60,285 nt of DNA from Hyphomicrobiales bacterium (GTDB lineage: Bacteria; Pseudomonadota; Alphaproteobacteria; Rhizobiales; Rhizobiaceae): the NCBI GenBank assembly GCA_900466605.1, contig UBMU01000035.1, forward strand, positions 1-60,285. Direction: 5' to 3'. The notes below the pieces were generated by a model, which saw only the letters and a list, made by a program, of their open reading frames with translations, did not search any database and had not been told where the DNA came from. Of the stretch, positions 8,446 through 16,224 are shown piece after piece; the first letter of the stretch is position 1, and each line of letters opens with the position of its first letter. A program made the translations under genes and the position numbers.

Positions 8446-8712
8446 ATGCACAAGGACATGGAAAGGCAGCTTCAGGGCTATGGCCTGACAACGGCCCAAA
8501 TCATCTACCGAATGCCGGATCACCAGGCGATCCTGCAGACCTACATCTGGCAGGACTACGACCTAGCCCCGGATTTTCCCGAGATGCGCAGCTTCCTGAA
8601 GTTCTGGCAGGAGACGCTCGAGGGACCGCTGCATTCGGTGCGCTACATACACCGCAAACTCATCTCCGCCACCGAATGGCGCGCGCTGAGAGGCGAATTC
8701 ATCCTGAACTGA
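8446..8712 (+). CDS. usg: Usg family protein
   Basis: Small cytosolic protein of 88 residues matching the alphaproteobacterial Usg family (PF06233), with its conserved LTTAQIIYRMPDH and LQTYIWQDYDLAPDFP segments and a helical C-terminus. Usg was named from a gene next to trpF and its function is unsettled; no trp genes lie here. AGAGGCGAG precedes the ATG by about ten bases; Met5 is an alternative start. A structured leader lies upstream. Confidence 0.85.
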   Translation: MHKDMERQLQGYGLTTAQIIYRMPDHQAILQTYIWQDYDLAPDFPEMRSFLKFWQETLEGPLHSVRYIHRKLISATEWRALRGEFILN

Positions 8713-8728
8713 CCTGCACGAAAGCCAG

Positions 8729-9451
8729 TCAGACATGGGCCTCCCCCTGGACGAACTCGTCTTCGTCTGCCTCGCGGTGCAGTGTGCCGTACACAATCCC
8801 GACATAGGCCAAGCCTACGAGAAAGAGGACGGCTGAACCGGGGATCGGACCAAGCGCCGCGTTGTCGACGACATAGCTCCAGGAATGGGTCTGCGTCAGC
8901 GGAGTGCCTTCGGTCTGGAGTTTGGGCGTCGTGATTTTCAGACACCATGCCAGAAGCATGATGAGATACATCCAGCAATAGTTCCGGCGTAGCCGGCGCT
9001 GCACGGCGCCGCGATAGCTCAGCAGGAACTCCGGTTTGCGCAAACTCTTGGCGATTGCACCGGCCCAGTCAGCCCTCGGCTCGCCGTTCGGCGCAAGAAT
9101 CTGTGCGAAATATCCTCGCTCCAGCTTTCGCACGCGGGCACGATAGATGTCGAAGAACCGATAGCGACGGGCCTCGATAAGCAGAAGCAGCGTGATCAAC
9201 ATCATCCCGAAGAGCAGCACGCCATGGTGGGAGCTGGACGTAGAGAGAGAAACCGACAACAACGCCGCCGAGACCGTAATGGCCCAGTTGGATGTCCGGT
9301 CGATGCGATCGCGCCAGCTTATCATGCGACCGAGCTCACCGCGGTAATAGTGGCTGAGGGTATTCGTGATCTCTCCCGGAGTTGCCGGAAGCGCCGGCCG
9401 CGGGCTGTCGAACTCCTTCTCGAAATTTGCCTTGCTGATTTCGGCGACCAT
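8729..9451 (-). CDS. DUF2270 integral membrane protein
   Basis: Predicted inner-membrane protein of 240 residues with four hydrophobic helices at about residues 53-68, 76-93, 154-170 and 200-220. The motif RDRIDRTSNW before the first helix and LIEARRYRFFDIYRARVRKLE after the second match the DUF2270 family. Its function is not known. It converges on usg with a 16-base gap and is divergent from the TPR-methyltransferase, with the promoter in 9452-9576. Confidence 0.8.
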   Translation of the reverse strand: MVAEISKANFEKEFDSPRPALPATPGEITNTLSHYYRGELGRMISWRDRIDRTSNWAITVSAALLSVSLSTSSSHHGVLLFGMMLITLLLLIEARRYRFFDIYRARVRKLERGYFAQILAPNGEPRADWAGAIAKSLRKPEFLLSYRGAVQRRLRRNYCWMYLIMLLAWCLKITTPKLQTEGTPLTQTHSWSYVVDNAALGPIPGSAVLFLVGLAYVGIVYGTLHREADEDEFVQGEAHV

Positions 9452-9576
9452 GGGATTTCCTCCATTTTGTTTTTATCCATTAGGGGGGCCTTATTCTGCT
9501 CCTGGAATGTCACCATTGCAAAAGACATTCAGTGGCCGTAGAGGCTGCGCTAGAATAGAAATGGTGGTGAACTGCT

Positions 9577-10392
9577 ATGGCCAAGAAGATCGACGAAGAC
9601 GCACTCGCGGAAGCCTACGACCGGGCGCTTGCACTCGAGAAGGCTGGCGACGTCGATGCCGCCGTCAAAGCCTATGAAGAGGTCCTTGCCATCGACCCCG
9701 AAGATCATGGCGGCGCCGCCGTCCGGATCGCATCGATGGGGCGCGGCGAGACTCCGCCCAAGGCGCCGGATGCCTATGTCGAAACCCTATTCGACCAGCA
9801 CGCCGAAGTCTTCGAGGATGTTCTGGTGGAACAGCTCGGCTACCATGTGCCGATGATGGTCCGCCAGCGGCTGCAGGAACTGAACCTTGGCCCCTTCAAG
9901 CGTATGCTCGACCTCGGCTGCGGTACTGGCCTCACCGGCGACGCGATCGGCGACATGTGCGGGGACATGACCGGCATCGATCTGTCCGAGAACATGGTCG
10001 AGATTGCCCACGAGAAGGATCTCTACGAGACCCTTTTCGTTGCGGAAGTCGAAGACTTCCTTGACGACAATGATGAGGATCCATTTGACCTCATCACCGC
10101 GACCGACGTCCTGCCGTATCTCGGCGCCCTCGAACCGCTGTTCTTCGGTGCGGCGGAAAACCTCAACGCCGGCGGCCTCTTCATCTTCTCGTCGGAGGAG
10201 CTTCCCGACACCTTCGCCAACGGCCAATCCTATATGGTCGGCCCGCATCAGCGCTTCCTGCATTCGGCGCCCTACATTCGCGAAAGGCTCGCAGCGACCG
10301 GATTCGAGCTCGTCGAGATGACGGAAATCAACGTTCGCATGCAGGAAGGACTTCCGAGCCCGGGCCATCTGGTGATCGCGCGACTTAGCTGA
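9577..10392 (+). CDS. TPR-containing class I SAM-dependent methyltransferase
   Basis: Cytosolic protein of 271 residues. Residues 8-45 form one to two tetratricopeptide-like helices (YDRALALEKAGDVDAAVKAY). The methyltransferase core follows, with the SAM-binding motif LDLGCGTGLTG at 111-121, an acidic GIDLS turn near 135, and DLITATDVLPYLG as motif IV near 165-178. The family is common in Rhizobiales as a predicted methyltransferase of unknown substrate. The helical N-terminus suggests it docks to a protein partner (inference). It is transcribed away from DUF2270. Confidence 0.82.
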   Translation: MAKKIDEDALAEAYDRALALEKAGDVDAAVKAYEEVLAIDPEDHGGAAVRIASMGRGETPPKAPDAYVETLFDQHAEVFEDVLVEQLGYHVPMMVRQRLQELNLGPFKRMLDLGCGTGLTGDAIGDMCGDMTGIDLSENMVEIAHEKDLYETLFVAEVEDFLDDNDEDPFDLITATDVLPYLGALEPLFFGAAENLNAGGLFIFSSEELPDTFANGQSYMVGPHQRFLHSAPYIRERLAATGFELVEMTEINVRMQEGLPSPGHLVIARLS

Positions 10393-10411
10393 ACCACGCT
10401 CGCGACACCGA

Positions 10412-10492
10412 ATGCAATTAGTGATTGCATGTCATTGGTAGACGAATGACCATTTAAGGCTGAACCTCTCCTCGGCAACCCTGGGGAGAGGT
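10412..10492 (+). promoter_or_regulatory. Three successive hairpins; the last covers a Shine-Dalgarno
   Basis: ATGCAAT/ATTGCAT (10412-10418 with 10424-10430), GTCATT/AATGAC (10431-10436 with 10445-10450) and ACCTCTCC/GGAGAGGT (10464-10471 with 10485-10492) follow one another between the methyltransferase and the 538-residue membrane protein. The right arm of the third is the GGAGAGG ribosome site of the downstream gene (ATG at 10496), so this hairpin would hide it. The first could also help end the upstream transcript. Confidence 0.5.
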
Positions 10493-10495
10493 CGC

Positions 10496-12112
10496 ATGGA
10501 ATCGTCGCAGCCCGGCCTGGCCGGCCTCCTAAGCTGGCTCCATTCGCAATTGCAGAGCCTGGACATCCGGTGGGGCGTTCTAGTTCTGGCGGTCTTTATA
10601 CCGCTCCTCCTAATCTATGCACGCAACGACATCCGCGTGAGACGCCTGCGCATCATTTCAGACTTCATTGCGTCCTACCCCACCACACGGGATCAATCTC
10701 CGGCAAGGGCTGGCGTCGCACCGGGCAGGCCGGGCAACAATCCCGCCCTCGAATTCGTCACATCGAAATATCTGTCAGATCTCCGCGAGCCGGACGATCA
10801 ACCGATCCGGCTCGATTCCGAAGGCCTGATCAAGGAGATTGAAAGACGAATGCGGTCTTCGCGCATCGTCGGCAATGTGGGCGATCTCCGGCAGTTTCTT
10901 TCCGCTCTCGGCTTCATTGTCATTTGCTATTTTGGCTTTTCGAACCTGCTGATGGCGCTTAGGACCGGGCTGCAGGTTGCTGGCGCCGATGGCGCGCTGA
11001 CGTGTGGCGTGGCAGTCAATTGTTGCCCGCCGGACGCGTTCCGGGGTCAAATTCATATCATCGGCACGCTGGCATTCGTGGGTGCCTTTATAGGAGCAAT
11101 CCGGCAGTTCATACGCAGCCTCGCAGTATTCGATCTCTCTGCCTACACAATCATCTGGCAGACGGCAGAGATCTTCGCTTCCGTGGCGATCGTAATCGTT
11201 CTCTACGTCGCTCTGACTGATCCGACACGCCTTCTCGGTACGCTTGGTACACTAGGGGCAGGAAATGATGACACTCGTGATTGCGCTCATATCTCGTGGG
11301 TCTGGCTTGCACTTGCTCCCCTGCTCGGTCTTGCGCCGCAGAGCGCTACAAAATTCCTCCTCATCAAGATGCAATCCTTGGTGTCGTGGATCAAAATGGA
11401 CGACGACCGCTTCTACGCGGTAACACGCGTTACGCCCCTCGATGTGCTGGACGGGATCGACTACGCGACCCGCTTCAGGCTCGAAGAGTGCGGCATCTAC
11501 GACGTCCAGAACCTGGCCACCTACAATCCGATCCAACTCCATATCGAGTCGCCTTATGGGATCTACCAGACGATCGATTGGGTCGGTCAGGCGCAACTAT
11601 GCAATATGCTCGGCCTCCCTAAGTATCTGATGCTCAAGCAGATGAACGTACGCACAGTGTTGGATCTGGAGCGCGCCCTTGACTACGGAGAACGGGAAGA
11701 CAGCACTGGTGAAAAAGAAGGGCCCGATGAATTCGACAGAATCTACGCAGGCGTTCTGTTTGCCGTCACAAGCGACGCACGCAAGATCGGCGAACTTGGT
11801 GGCCTGAACGCGTTTATCATCCGCAATGACCCCGAACGATCGCCTGCAGACGGAGGAAGTCCCACAGCTGCTGTTCTTCCGCCAATCGAAGCTGCGACTG
11901 TCGATGCCTACTTTACATGGGCCTGCCAAACCATAACGGCCGACCCGGCGACAACGAAAGCGTGCGTGGAACATCTGATGGGATGGATTGCAGATGACCT
12001 CCATGTACGCCGCCTCCGCCGCATATGGCAGGAAATGTCTGATGATCTTGGCAATCGTTCGAAGCGGCTGGACAACGGACCGACAACCCAGTCGCCAACA
12101 GTTAGCCAATAA
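10496..12112 (+). CDS. Membrane protein of unknown function (538 residues)
   Basis: I do not recognise a named family. Hydrophobic helices lie at about residues 25-45, 130-150, 178-200, 215-235 and 268-290. The rest is soluble: a basic segment between helices 1 and 2 and a C-terminal half of about 240 residues. That half contains ALDGIDY-like sequence, actually LDVLDGIDYATRFRLEECGI around residue 320, whose hairpin-like LEECGIYDVQNLATYNP pattern resembles a helix-hairpin-helix. It ends in a helical stretch with an acidic/basic mix. GGAGAGG precedes the ATG but is held in a hairpin. A near-identical 21-bp direct repeat starts in its last codons and recurs 50 bases on. Coding is supported by length and codon use. 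Confidence 0.7.
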   Translation: MESSQPGLAGLLSWLHSQLQSLDIRWGVLVLAVFIPLLLIYARNDIRVRRLRIISDFIASYPTTRDQSPARAGVAPGRPGNNPALEFVTSKYLSDLREPDDQPIRLDSEGLIKEIERRMRSSRIVGNVGDLRQFLSALGFIVICYFGFSNLLMALRTGLQVAGADGALTCGVAVNCCPPDAFRGQIHIIGTLAFVGAFIGAIRQFIRSLAVFDLSAYTIIWQTAEIFASVAIVIVLYVALTDPTRLLGTLGTLGAGNDDTRDCAHISWVWLALAPLLGLAPQSATKFLLIKMQSLVSWIKMDDDRFYAVTRVTPLDVLDGIDYATRFRLEECGIYDVQNLATYNPIQLHIESPYGIYQTIDWVGQAQLCNMLGLPKYLMLKQMNVRTVLDLERALDYGEREDSTGEKEGPDEFDRIYAGVLFAVTSDARKIGELGGLNAFIIRNDPERSPADGGSPTAAVLPPIEAATVDAYFTWACQTITADPATTKACVEHLMGWIADDLHVRRLRRIWQEMSDDLGNRSKRLDNGPTTQSPTVSQ

Positions 12113-12172
12113 CGCAAGTTTTCGATTGAACACAGGCCAATGAGCTGATACTTAGCCATTCACGCAAGTTTT
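12102..12172 (+). repeat. Pair of 21-bp direct repeats
   Basis: TTAGCCAATAACGCAAGTTT plus one T at 12102-12122 recurs with two changes at 12152-12172. The first copy covers the last codons and stop of the 538-residue protein; the second lies just upstream of the GST gene. The repeat could be a trace of a short duplication or a recombination site; I found no third copy near the start of the upstream gene. Confidence 0.7.
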
Positions 12173-12196
12173 AAACCAACGTGAAAGGCTGGCCGC

Positions 12197-12886
12197 ATGT
12201 CGCTTTCCCTCCACAGTCATCCGCTTGCATCTTTCTGCCATAAGGTTCTTATCGCGCTCTACGAAAACGCTACCCCTTTCGAGGCGGTTCTTGTCGACCT
12301 CGGAAGCGAGGCATCGAGAGCCGCGTTCGTGAACCTCTGGCCGCTCGGCAAGATGCCGGTACTGCGCGACGAAGCGCGTGATCGCACCGTGCCGGAAACG
12401 ACAATCATCATCGAGTATCTCGATCGGTACTACCCCGGTGAGATAACGTTCATTCCCAGCGATTTCGATCAGGCACTCGCGGTCAGACTGTGGGACCGGT
12501 TCTTTGATCTGCACGTGCAGGAACCGATGCAGCAGATTGTCGGTGAACGCCTGCGCGGTGGCGGCGATCCAGCGCGGGTGGCCCAGGCCGAAGCAGCCCT
12601 TCAGAAAGCCTACGATATGATCGAGAAGCAACTTGGTGATCACGAGCACCCATGGATCGCTGCGGGCGGCTTCACGATGGCCGATTGCGCGGCGGCCCCC
12701 GCCCTCTTCTATGCCGAGACGCTTGTGCCTTTCCCGGAGCGTCCAAGGCTGCAAGGCTACTACAACAGGTTGGTAACCCGCCCGTCCTTCGCACGGGTCC
12801 TCGATGAGGCGCGGCCATACTTCAAATTCTACCCCTATCGCGAACGCCTGCCCGCGCGCTTCCAGCTGGACGAATCCGGCCAATGA
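12197..12886 (+). CDS. Glutathione S-transferase family protein
   Basis: Cytosolic GST of 229 residues. The thioredoxin-fold N-terminal domain (1-80) has the active-site loop LASFCHKV at 10-17, the cis-proline segment GKMPVL near 51-56 and the glutathione-contact ETTIIIEYLDRYYP near 66-80. The all-helical C-terminal domain has FTMADCAAAPAL near 172, the N-capping box of GSTs. It overlaps the ArsR gene by four bases (ATGA), forming a GST-ArsR-SRPBCC operon. The substrate is unknown. Confidence 0.9.
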   Translation: MSLSLHSHPLASFCHKVLIALYENATPFEAVLVDLGSEASRAAFVNLWPLGKMPVLRDEARDRTVPETTIIIEYLDRYYPGEITFIPSDFDQALAVRLWDRFFDLHVQEPMQQIVGERLRGGGDPARVAQAEAALQKAYDMIEKQLGDHEHPWIAAGGFTMADCAAAPALFYAETLVPFPERPRLQGYYNRLVTRPSFARVLDEARPYFKFYPYRERLPARFQLDESGQ

Positions 12887-13218
12887 CGTGCGAACCCGCC
12901 GTTCTCGATCAGATGTTCCATGCGCTTTCTGACCGCAGCCGACGCGGAATGGTTGACCGTCTCGGCCACGGGCCGGCCTCAGTGTCCGAACTCGCAGAAC
13001 CTCTGTCTATGGCGCTACCGACGGTCATGAAGCACCTTGCCGTCCTCGAACGGAGCGGACTTGTGCGCTCGGAAAAGAGCGGCCGCGTACGCACTTATCG
13101 CCTGCAGGCAGATGCGCTAGCCCAGATGGAGCGCTGGCTTGCCGAACACAAAGCAAGCTGGAACGCCAGGTTTGACCGCCTTGAACGGTTTTTCTCGGAC
13201 GACCAACCGGAGCGATGA
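12883..13218 (+). CDS. ArsR-family winged-helix transcriptional regulator
   Basis: Protein of 111 residues with a winged helix: FHALSDRSRRGMVDRL, then helix-turn-helix SVSELAEPLSMALPTVMKHL near 32-51 and the beta-wing LVRSEKSGRVRTYRL near 60-75. No CxC metal motif is seen, so it is not a standard metal sensor. It belongs to the subgroup that sits beside AHSA1/SRPBCC genes. It is coupled by four-base overlaps on both sides and probably represses its own operon (inference). Confidence 0.9.
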   Translation: MTCEPAVLDQMFHALSDRSRRGMVDRLGHGPASVSELAEPLSMALPTVMKHLAVLERSGLVRSEKSGRVRTYRLQADALAQMERWLAEHKASWNARFDRLERFFSDDQPER

Positions 13219-13700
13219 ACGATATGACAAACCATTCCGCCATGCACGAGACATTCGTGATCGAGCGAAAGATGCGGGTCCCGGTCTCGCGCGTCTTTGC
13301 CGCCTGGGCTGATCCGGAAGCCAAGCGCCAGTGGTTTGCATGCCACGACGAGTGGGTGCCCATCGAATACAGCCTCGACTTCCGCGTCGGAGGCCAAGAG
13401 CGCAATCGCGTCGCTGACAGCGACGGCGTCCTGCATGTCTACGAAGCGCACTATCTTGATGTCGTGCCACAAGCTCGCATCATCTATGCGTATGACATGA
13501 AGCTTGGCGAAACGCGTATTTCGGCGTCTCTTGCAACGATCACATTCGAGGCGACACCATCAGGGACAACCATGCTGTTTACAGAACAGGTCGTCTTCCT
13601 TGATGGCTACACCGATGGTGGCTCGCGACGGCAGGGAACTGAAATTCTGGTTGATCGCATTCAGGCGTTCGTCGAGCGAAACGGTAGCACCGCCCACTAA
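13215..13700 (+). CDS. SRPBCC (AHSA1-like) domain protein
   Basis: Single START/Bet v1-like domain of 161 residues: FVIERKMRVPVSRVFAAWADPEAKRQW at the N-terminus, a central beta-sheet, and LFTEQVVFLDGY before the long C-terminal helix. These proteins bind hydrophobic ligands in a cavity, and in this operon context the protein may supply or sense the ligand handled by the GST. The start overlaps the arsR stop (ATGA). Confidence 0.88.
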   Translation: MNDMTNHSAMHETFVIERKMRVPVSRVFAAWADPEAKRQWFACHDEWVPIEYSLDFRVGGQERNRVADSDGVLHVYEAHYLDVVPQARIIYAYDMKLGETRISASLATITFEATPSGTTMLFTEQVVFLDGYTDGGSRRQGTEILVDRIQAFVERNGSTAH

Positions 13701-13763
13701 ATATGGGACAAATTTCATGTTAGGTTGACGCCTCGGCAAACCCACGGCTGCGATGGAGGCGGC

Positions 13764-13946
13764 ATGACCGCAGAAAAGCGACATTCACAAGCTGGAACCG
13801 CGTTGAAACGGCGACACAAATTCAATCCTAAGCGCGATCCAAAGCCACAAGTTCTGGCCAGAGCCAACCGCACGGTTGTATGGGCAGCGTCCCTCGTCGT
13901 CGCTGCTTTTCTGCTGTTGGTTACGGTCAACGCGCTGTTGCGCTGA
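13764..13946 (+). CDS. Small single-span membrane protein
   Basis: Product of 60 residues with a very basic N-terminal half (KRRHKFNPKRDPK) and one hydrophobic helix near residues 39-57, ending LLLVTVNALLR. The ATG at 13764 follows GGAGG by nine bases, which makes this start better than 13725. Such short basic, one-helix proteins are common in Rhizobiaceae; no function is assigned. Confidence 0.5.
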   Translation: MTAEKRHSQAGTALKRRHKFNPKRDPKPQVLARANRTVVWAASLVVAAFLLLVTVNALLR

Positions 13947-14063
13947 CCCATCGGAGCACGAGGCAGAATCCTCGTGATCGAGATCAGTGCCGCCGGGCGG
14001 ACACGCTTTCAAAGACGGGAAATGTCACGGTTATTCGGCAGCTAGCGCGGGCATCAAGAGCAT

Positions 14064-14897
14064 TCAGACCTTCGGCTTTCGGGCGCTGATGGCGAACCGA
14101 TGCTGGATGCCGCGTGACAGGGCCTTCAGGTAGTTCCAGTGCTTCGCCTGGCTCTTGTGGATTTCCCGCAGGTTCGTGTCGATTGTCATACCCTCGAACC
14201 CCGCATCCCCAAGCATTGCAGCGACCAATTCTGCCCGCGCGCCCTTCGAGAAATGAACGCGCGAAACGATACCATTATGACTCTGCATGAGCTCCGGCGG
14301 GGCGTGCTGCGGATCGACCTTCAGCAAGCCGGCCCTCTCAAAGGTTCTCGCGAGCGCCTTCAGCATTCGCTCCGCACGGCTCACGTTCACGAAGTCGCCA
14401 TCGACGATCAGGATCGTTCCGCCCGGTTTCAAGACGCGCATCCACTCGGCAAAGGCGGCCTTGGGATCCACCAGCGTCCATACGAGATGGCGGGTTATAA
14501 TAACGTCGTAAGTTTCATCGGGCTCCATCGTATTTTCGACATCTGCCATGCGAAATGAAATCGAGCGGCCCCTCGCCTTTGCCTTAGCGCCCGCCCGCTC
14601 CAGCATCGGCTCGGCCCAATCAAGCCCCGTGACCTTGAACCCCAGGTCGTCCATCAGGTGCGAAATCACACCGGTCCCACTGGCGAGATCAAGCGCCAGT
14701 CTGCCCTCGCCGGGTCCGAGATGCTTTAGAATCAGGTGATGCCAGGCAAGACGCTCGGCCTCGGAGAAGATCTCATGCCCGGGAGACAGGTCGAAGGTCG
14801 CCGCCCGCGCCGACCAGTAGGCCTTGATCTCCTCCCTAAGCCCAAAATTGTGCCCGCTCGCAATCCCGGTCTCATTCATGCTCATGCCAATCGCCAT
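14064..14897 (-). CDS. Class I SAM-dependent methyltransferase beside iron transporter
   Basis: Cytosolic methyltransferase of about 277 residues. The SAM motif LDLASGTGVISHL lies near 73-85, the acidic turn GLDWAEP near 95, and motif IV YDVIITRHLVWTL near 133-145, followed by RVLKPGG. ATGs at 14897, 14885 and 14879 are all possible; the longer open frame to 15194 is rejected because it would run through the promoter and into the divergent iron gene. It shares a 93-base promoter region, with a RirA-like box, with the iron/siderophore ABC importer. That hints at an iron-starvation role such as modification of a siderophore or metallophore (inference). Confidence 0.8.
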   Translation of the reverse strand: MAIGMSMNETGIASGHNFGLREEIKAYWSARAATFDLSPGHEIFSEAERLAWHHLILKHLGPGEGRLALDLASGTGVISHLMDDLGFKVTGLDWAEPMLERAGAKAKARGRSISFRMADVENTMEPDETYDVIITRHLVWTLVDPKAAFAEWMRVLKPGGTILIVDGDFVNVSRAERMLKALARTFERAGLLKVDPQHAPPELMQSHNGIVSRVHFSKGARAELVAAMLGDAGFEGMTIDTNLREIHKSQAKHWNYLKALSRGIQHRFAISARKPKV

Positions 14898-14929
14898 TCC
14901 AGTTTGAAATCGTTCTAATAGATATAACT

Positions 14930-14944
14930 TGACTACTTTAGTCA
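14930..14944. promoter_or_regulatory. RirA-like iron-responsive operator (TGA-N9-TCA)
   Basis: TGACTACTTTAGTCA is a near-perfect palindrome (TGACTA, CTT, TAGTCA) and fits the TGA-N9-TCA consensus of rhizobial iron-responsive operators exactly. It lies between the divergent methyltransferase and iron binding-protein genes. The left half overlaps a possible -35 hexamer TTGACT at 14929-14934, with CATAGA at 14951-14956 as a candidate -10 toward the importer. Repression when iron is sufficient is expected. Confidence 0.7.
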
Positions 14945-14990
14945 TAAAATCATAGACGACGAAAAGTTTTCCACGGGGGTATACTTTTCG

Positions 14991-16124
14991 ATGCGACTTA
15001 CAGGCAAAACTGCAGCGCTTGCAATGGGTTTTCTCGTCTCCACCGTCCTGCCGGCGCTGGCCGACAAGATAACGATCAAGGACGTGACCGGCCGCAGCGT
15101 CGAAGTGAACGCGCCCGTCAGTCACATGATTCTTGGCGAGGGACGGCAGATCTACTTCCTGGCCGCGCTCGACAAGGAAGCGCCGTTTGAACACGTCGTC
15201 GGCTGGCGAGACGACCTGCCCAAGGCCGACCCGGAATCCTATGCAGCGTATCTCGCGAAGTACCCTGACATTGCCAAGCTCCCGACTTTCGGTGGCATGA
15301 AAGACGGCACCTTCGATATCGAACAGGCCGTCGCGCTCAAGCCCGACGTGATCCTGATGAATGTCGACGCCAAGACCGCTACCGAAGAAGCCGGCTACAT
15401 CGAGAAACTAGGCAAGGTCGGCATCCCGCTGGTCTATGTGGACTTCCGTGAAAAGCCGATGGAAAACACCGAGCCCAGCATGCGCATCATGGGGCAGTTG
15501 ATGGGCAAGGAGGCCGTTGCCGAGGACTTCATCAAGTTCCGCGCCGACAGTATCAAGCGCGTGACCGACGTTCTCGAAAAAAAGAATCCGGCCAAGCCCG
15601 TCGTCTTCGTCGAGCGCGCCGGCGGCTACTCCGACGATTGCTGCATGTCTTTCGGCAACGAGAATTTCGGCAAGATGGTCGAAATCGCCGGTGGCAAGAA
15701 CATGGCCAAGGACATCATTCCGGGCACCTTCGGCACCGTCAATCCCGAGCAGATCATTGCCTCCAATCCGGAGCAGATCATCATCACCGGCGGCAACTGG
15801 GACAAGTTTGTACCAGGCGGCGCGTGGGTCGGCGTTGGTTATGGCTCGGACCTCAAGGAAGCGCATCGCAAGCTCGAGGCGTTGACCAAGCGCCCGGCCT
15901 TCACCGGCGTCAAGGCTGTCGAAGACAAGAACGTTCACGCGATCTGGCACCAGTTCTACAACAACCCCTACCAGTTCGTGGCAATCCAGGAGATCGCCAA
16001 GTGGCTGCATCCTGATCTCTTTGCCGATCTTGATCCAGAAGCGACCTTCAAGGAACTGCACGCGCGCTTCCTGCCGCTGGAATACAAGCCCGGCTACTTC
16101 GTCTCCCTGAAGGACGAGCAGTAA
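14991..16124 (+). CDS. Iron/siderophore ABC transporter substrate-binding protein (copy 1)
   Basis: Periplasmic receptor of 377 residues of the PF01497 (FepB/BtuF-like, helical-backbone) class, longer than the usual 300-330. A signal peptide ends near Ala24. The first lobe opens DVTGRSVEVNAPVSHMILGEGRQIYFLAAL; an extended insert VVGWRDDLPKADPESYAAYLAKYPDI follows. A vicinal cysteine pair is at C217-C218 (DDCCMSFGNENFG), and the C-lobe has HAIWHQFYNNPYQF. It is the first gene of an importer and the target of the predicted RirA site. A terminator-like hairpin separates it from its paralogue. The ligand is probably a ferric chelate. Confidence 0.88.
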   Translation: MRLTGKTAALAMGFLVSTVLPALADKITIKDVTGRSVEVNAPVSHMILGEGRQIYFLAALDKEAPFEHVVGWRDDLPKADPESYAAYLAKYPDIAKLPTFGGMKDGTFDIEQAVALKPDVILMNVDAKTATEEAGYIEKLGKVGIPLVYVDFREKPMENTEPSMRIMGQLMGKEAVAEDFIKFRADSIKRVTDVLEKKNPAKPVVFVERAGGYSDDCCMSFGNENFGKMVEIAGGKNMAKDIIPGTFGTVNPEQIIASNPEQIIITGGNWDKFVPGGAWVGVGYGSDLKEAHRKLEALTKRPAFTGVKAVEDKNVHAIWHQFYNNPYQFVAIQEIAKWLHPDLFADLDPEATFKELHARFLPLEYKPGYFVSLKDEQ

Positions 16125-16171
16125 GCGATCGAACCGGCGAACCCTCCGAAGGGGCCGCCGGCATAGCAAGG

Positions 16172-16204
16172 CGGGGCCGCGCGTGTGCGGCTCCGTTATT
16201 TTTG
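16172..16204 (+). terminator. Terminator-like hairpin between the two iron receptors
   Basis: CGGGGCCGC (16172-16180) pairs with GCGGCTCCG (16187-16195), one G-U pair, six-base loop, followed by TTATTTTTG. It sits 50 bases after the first receptor's stop and 20 before the second's ribosome site. Partial termination would make receptor 1 more abundant than receptor 2, permease and ATPase. Confidence 0.7.
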
Positions 16205-16224
16205 TTTCAGATCGAGAGGTGTCC

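Noticed and set aside
14898..15194. N-terminal extension of the methyltransferase
   Set aside because: It would cross the shared promoter and overlap the divergent iron receptor start.
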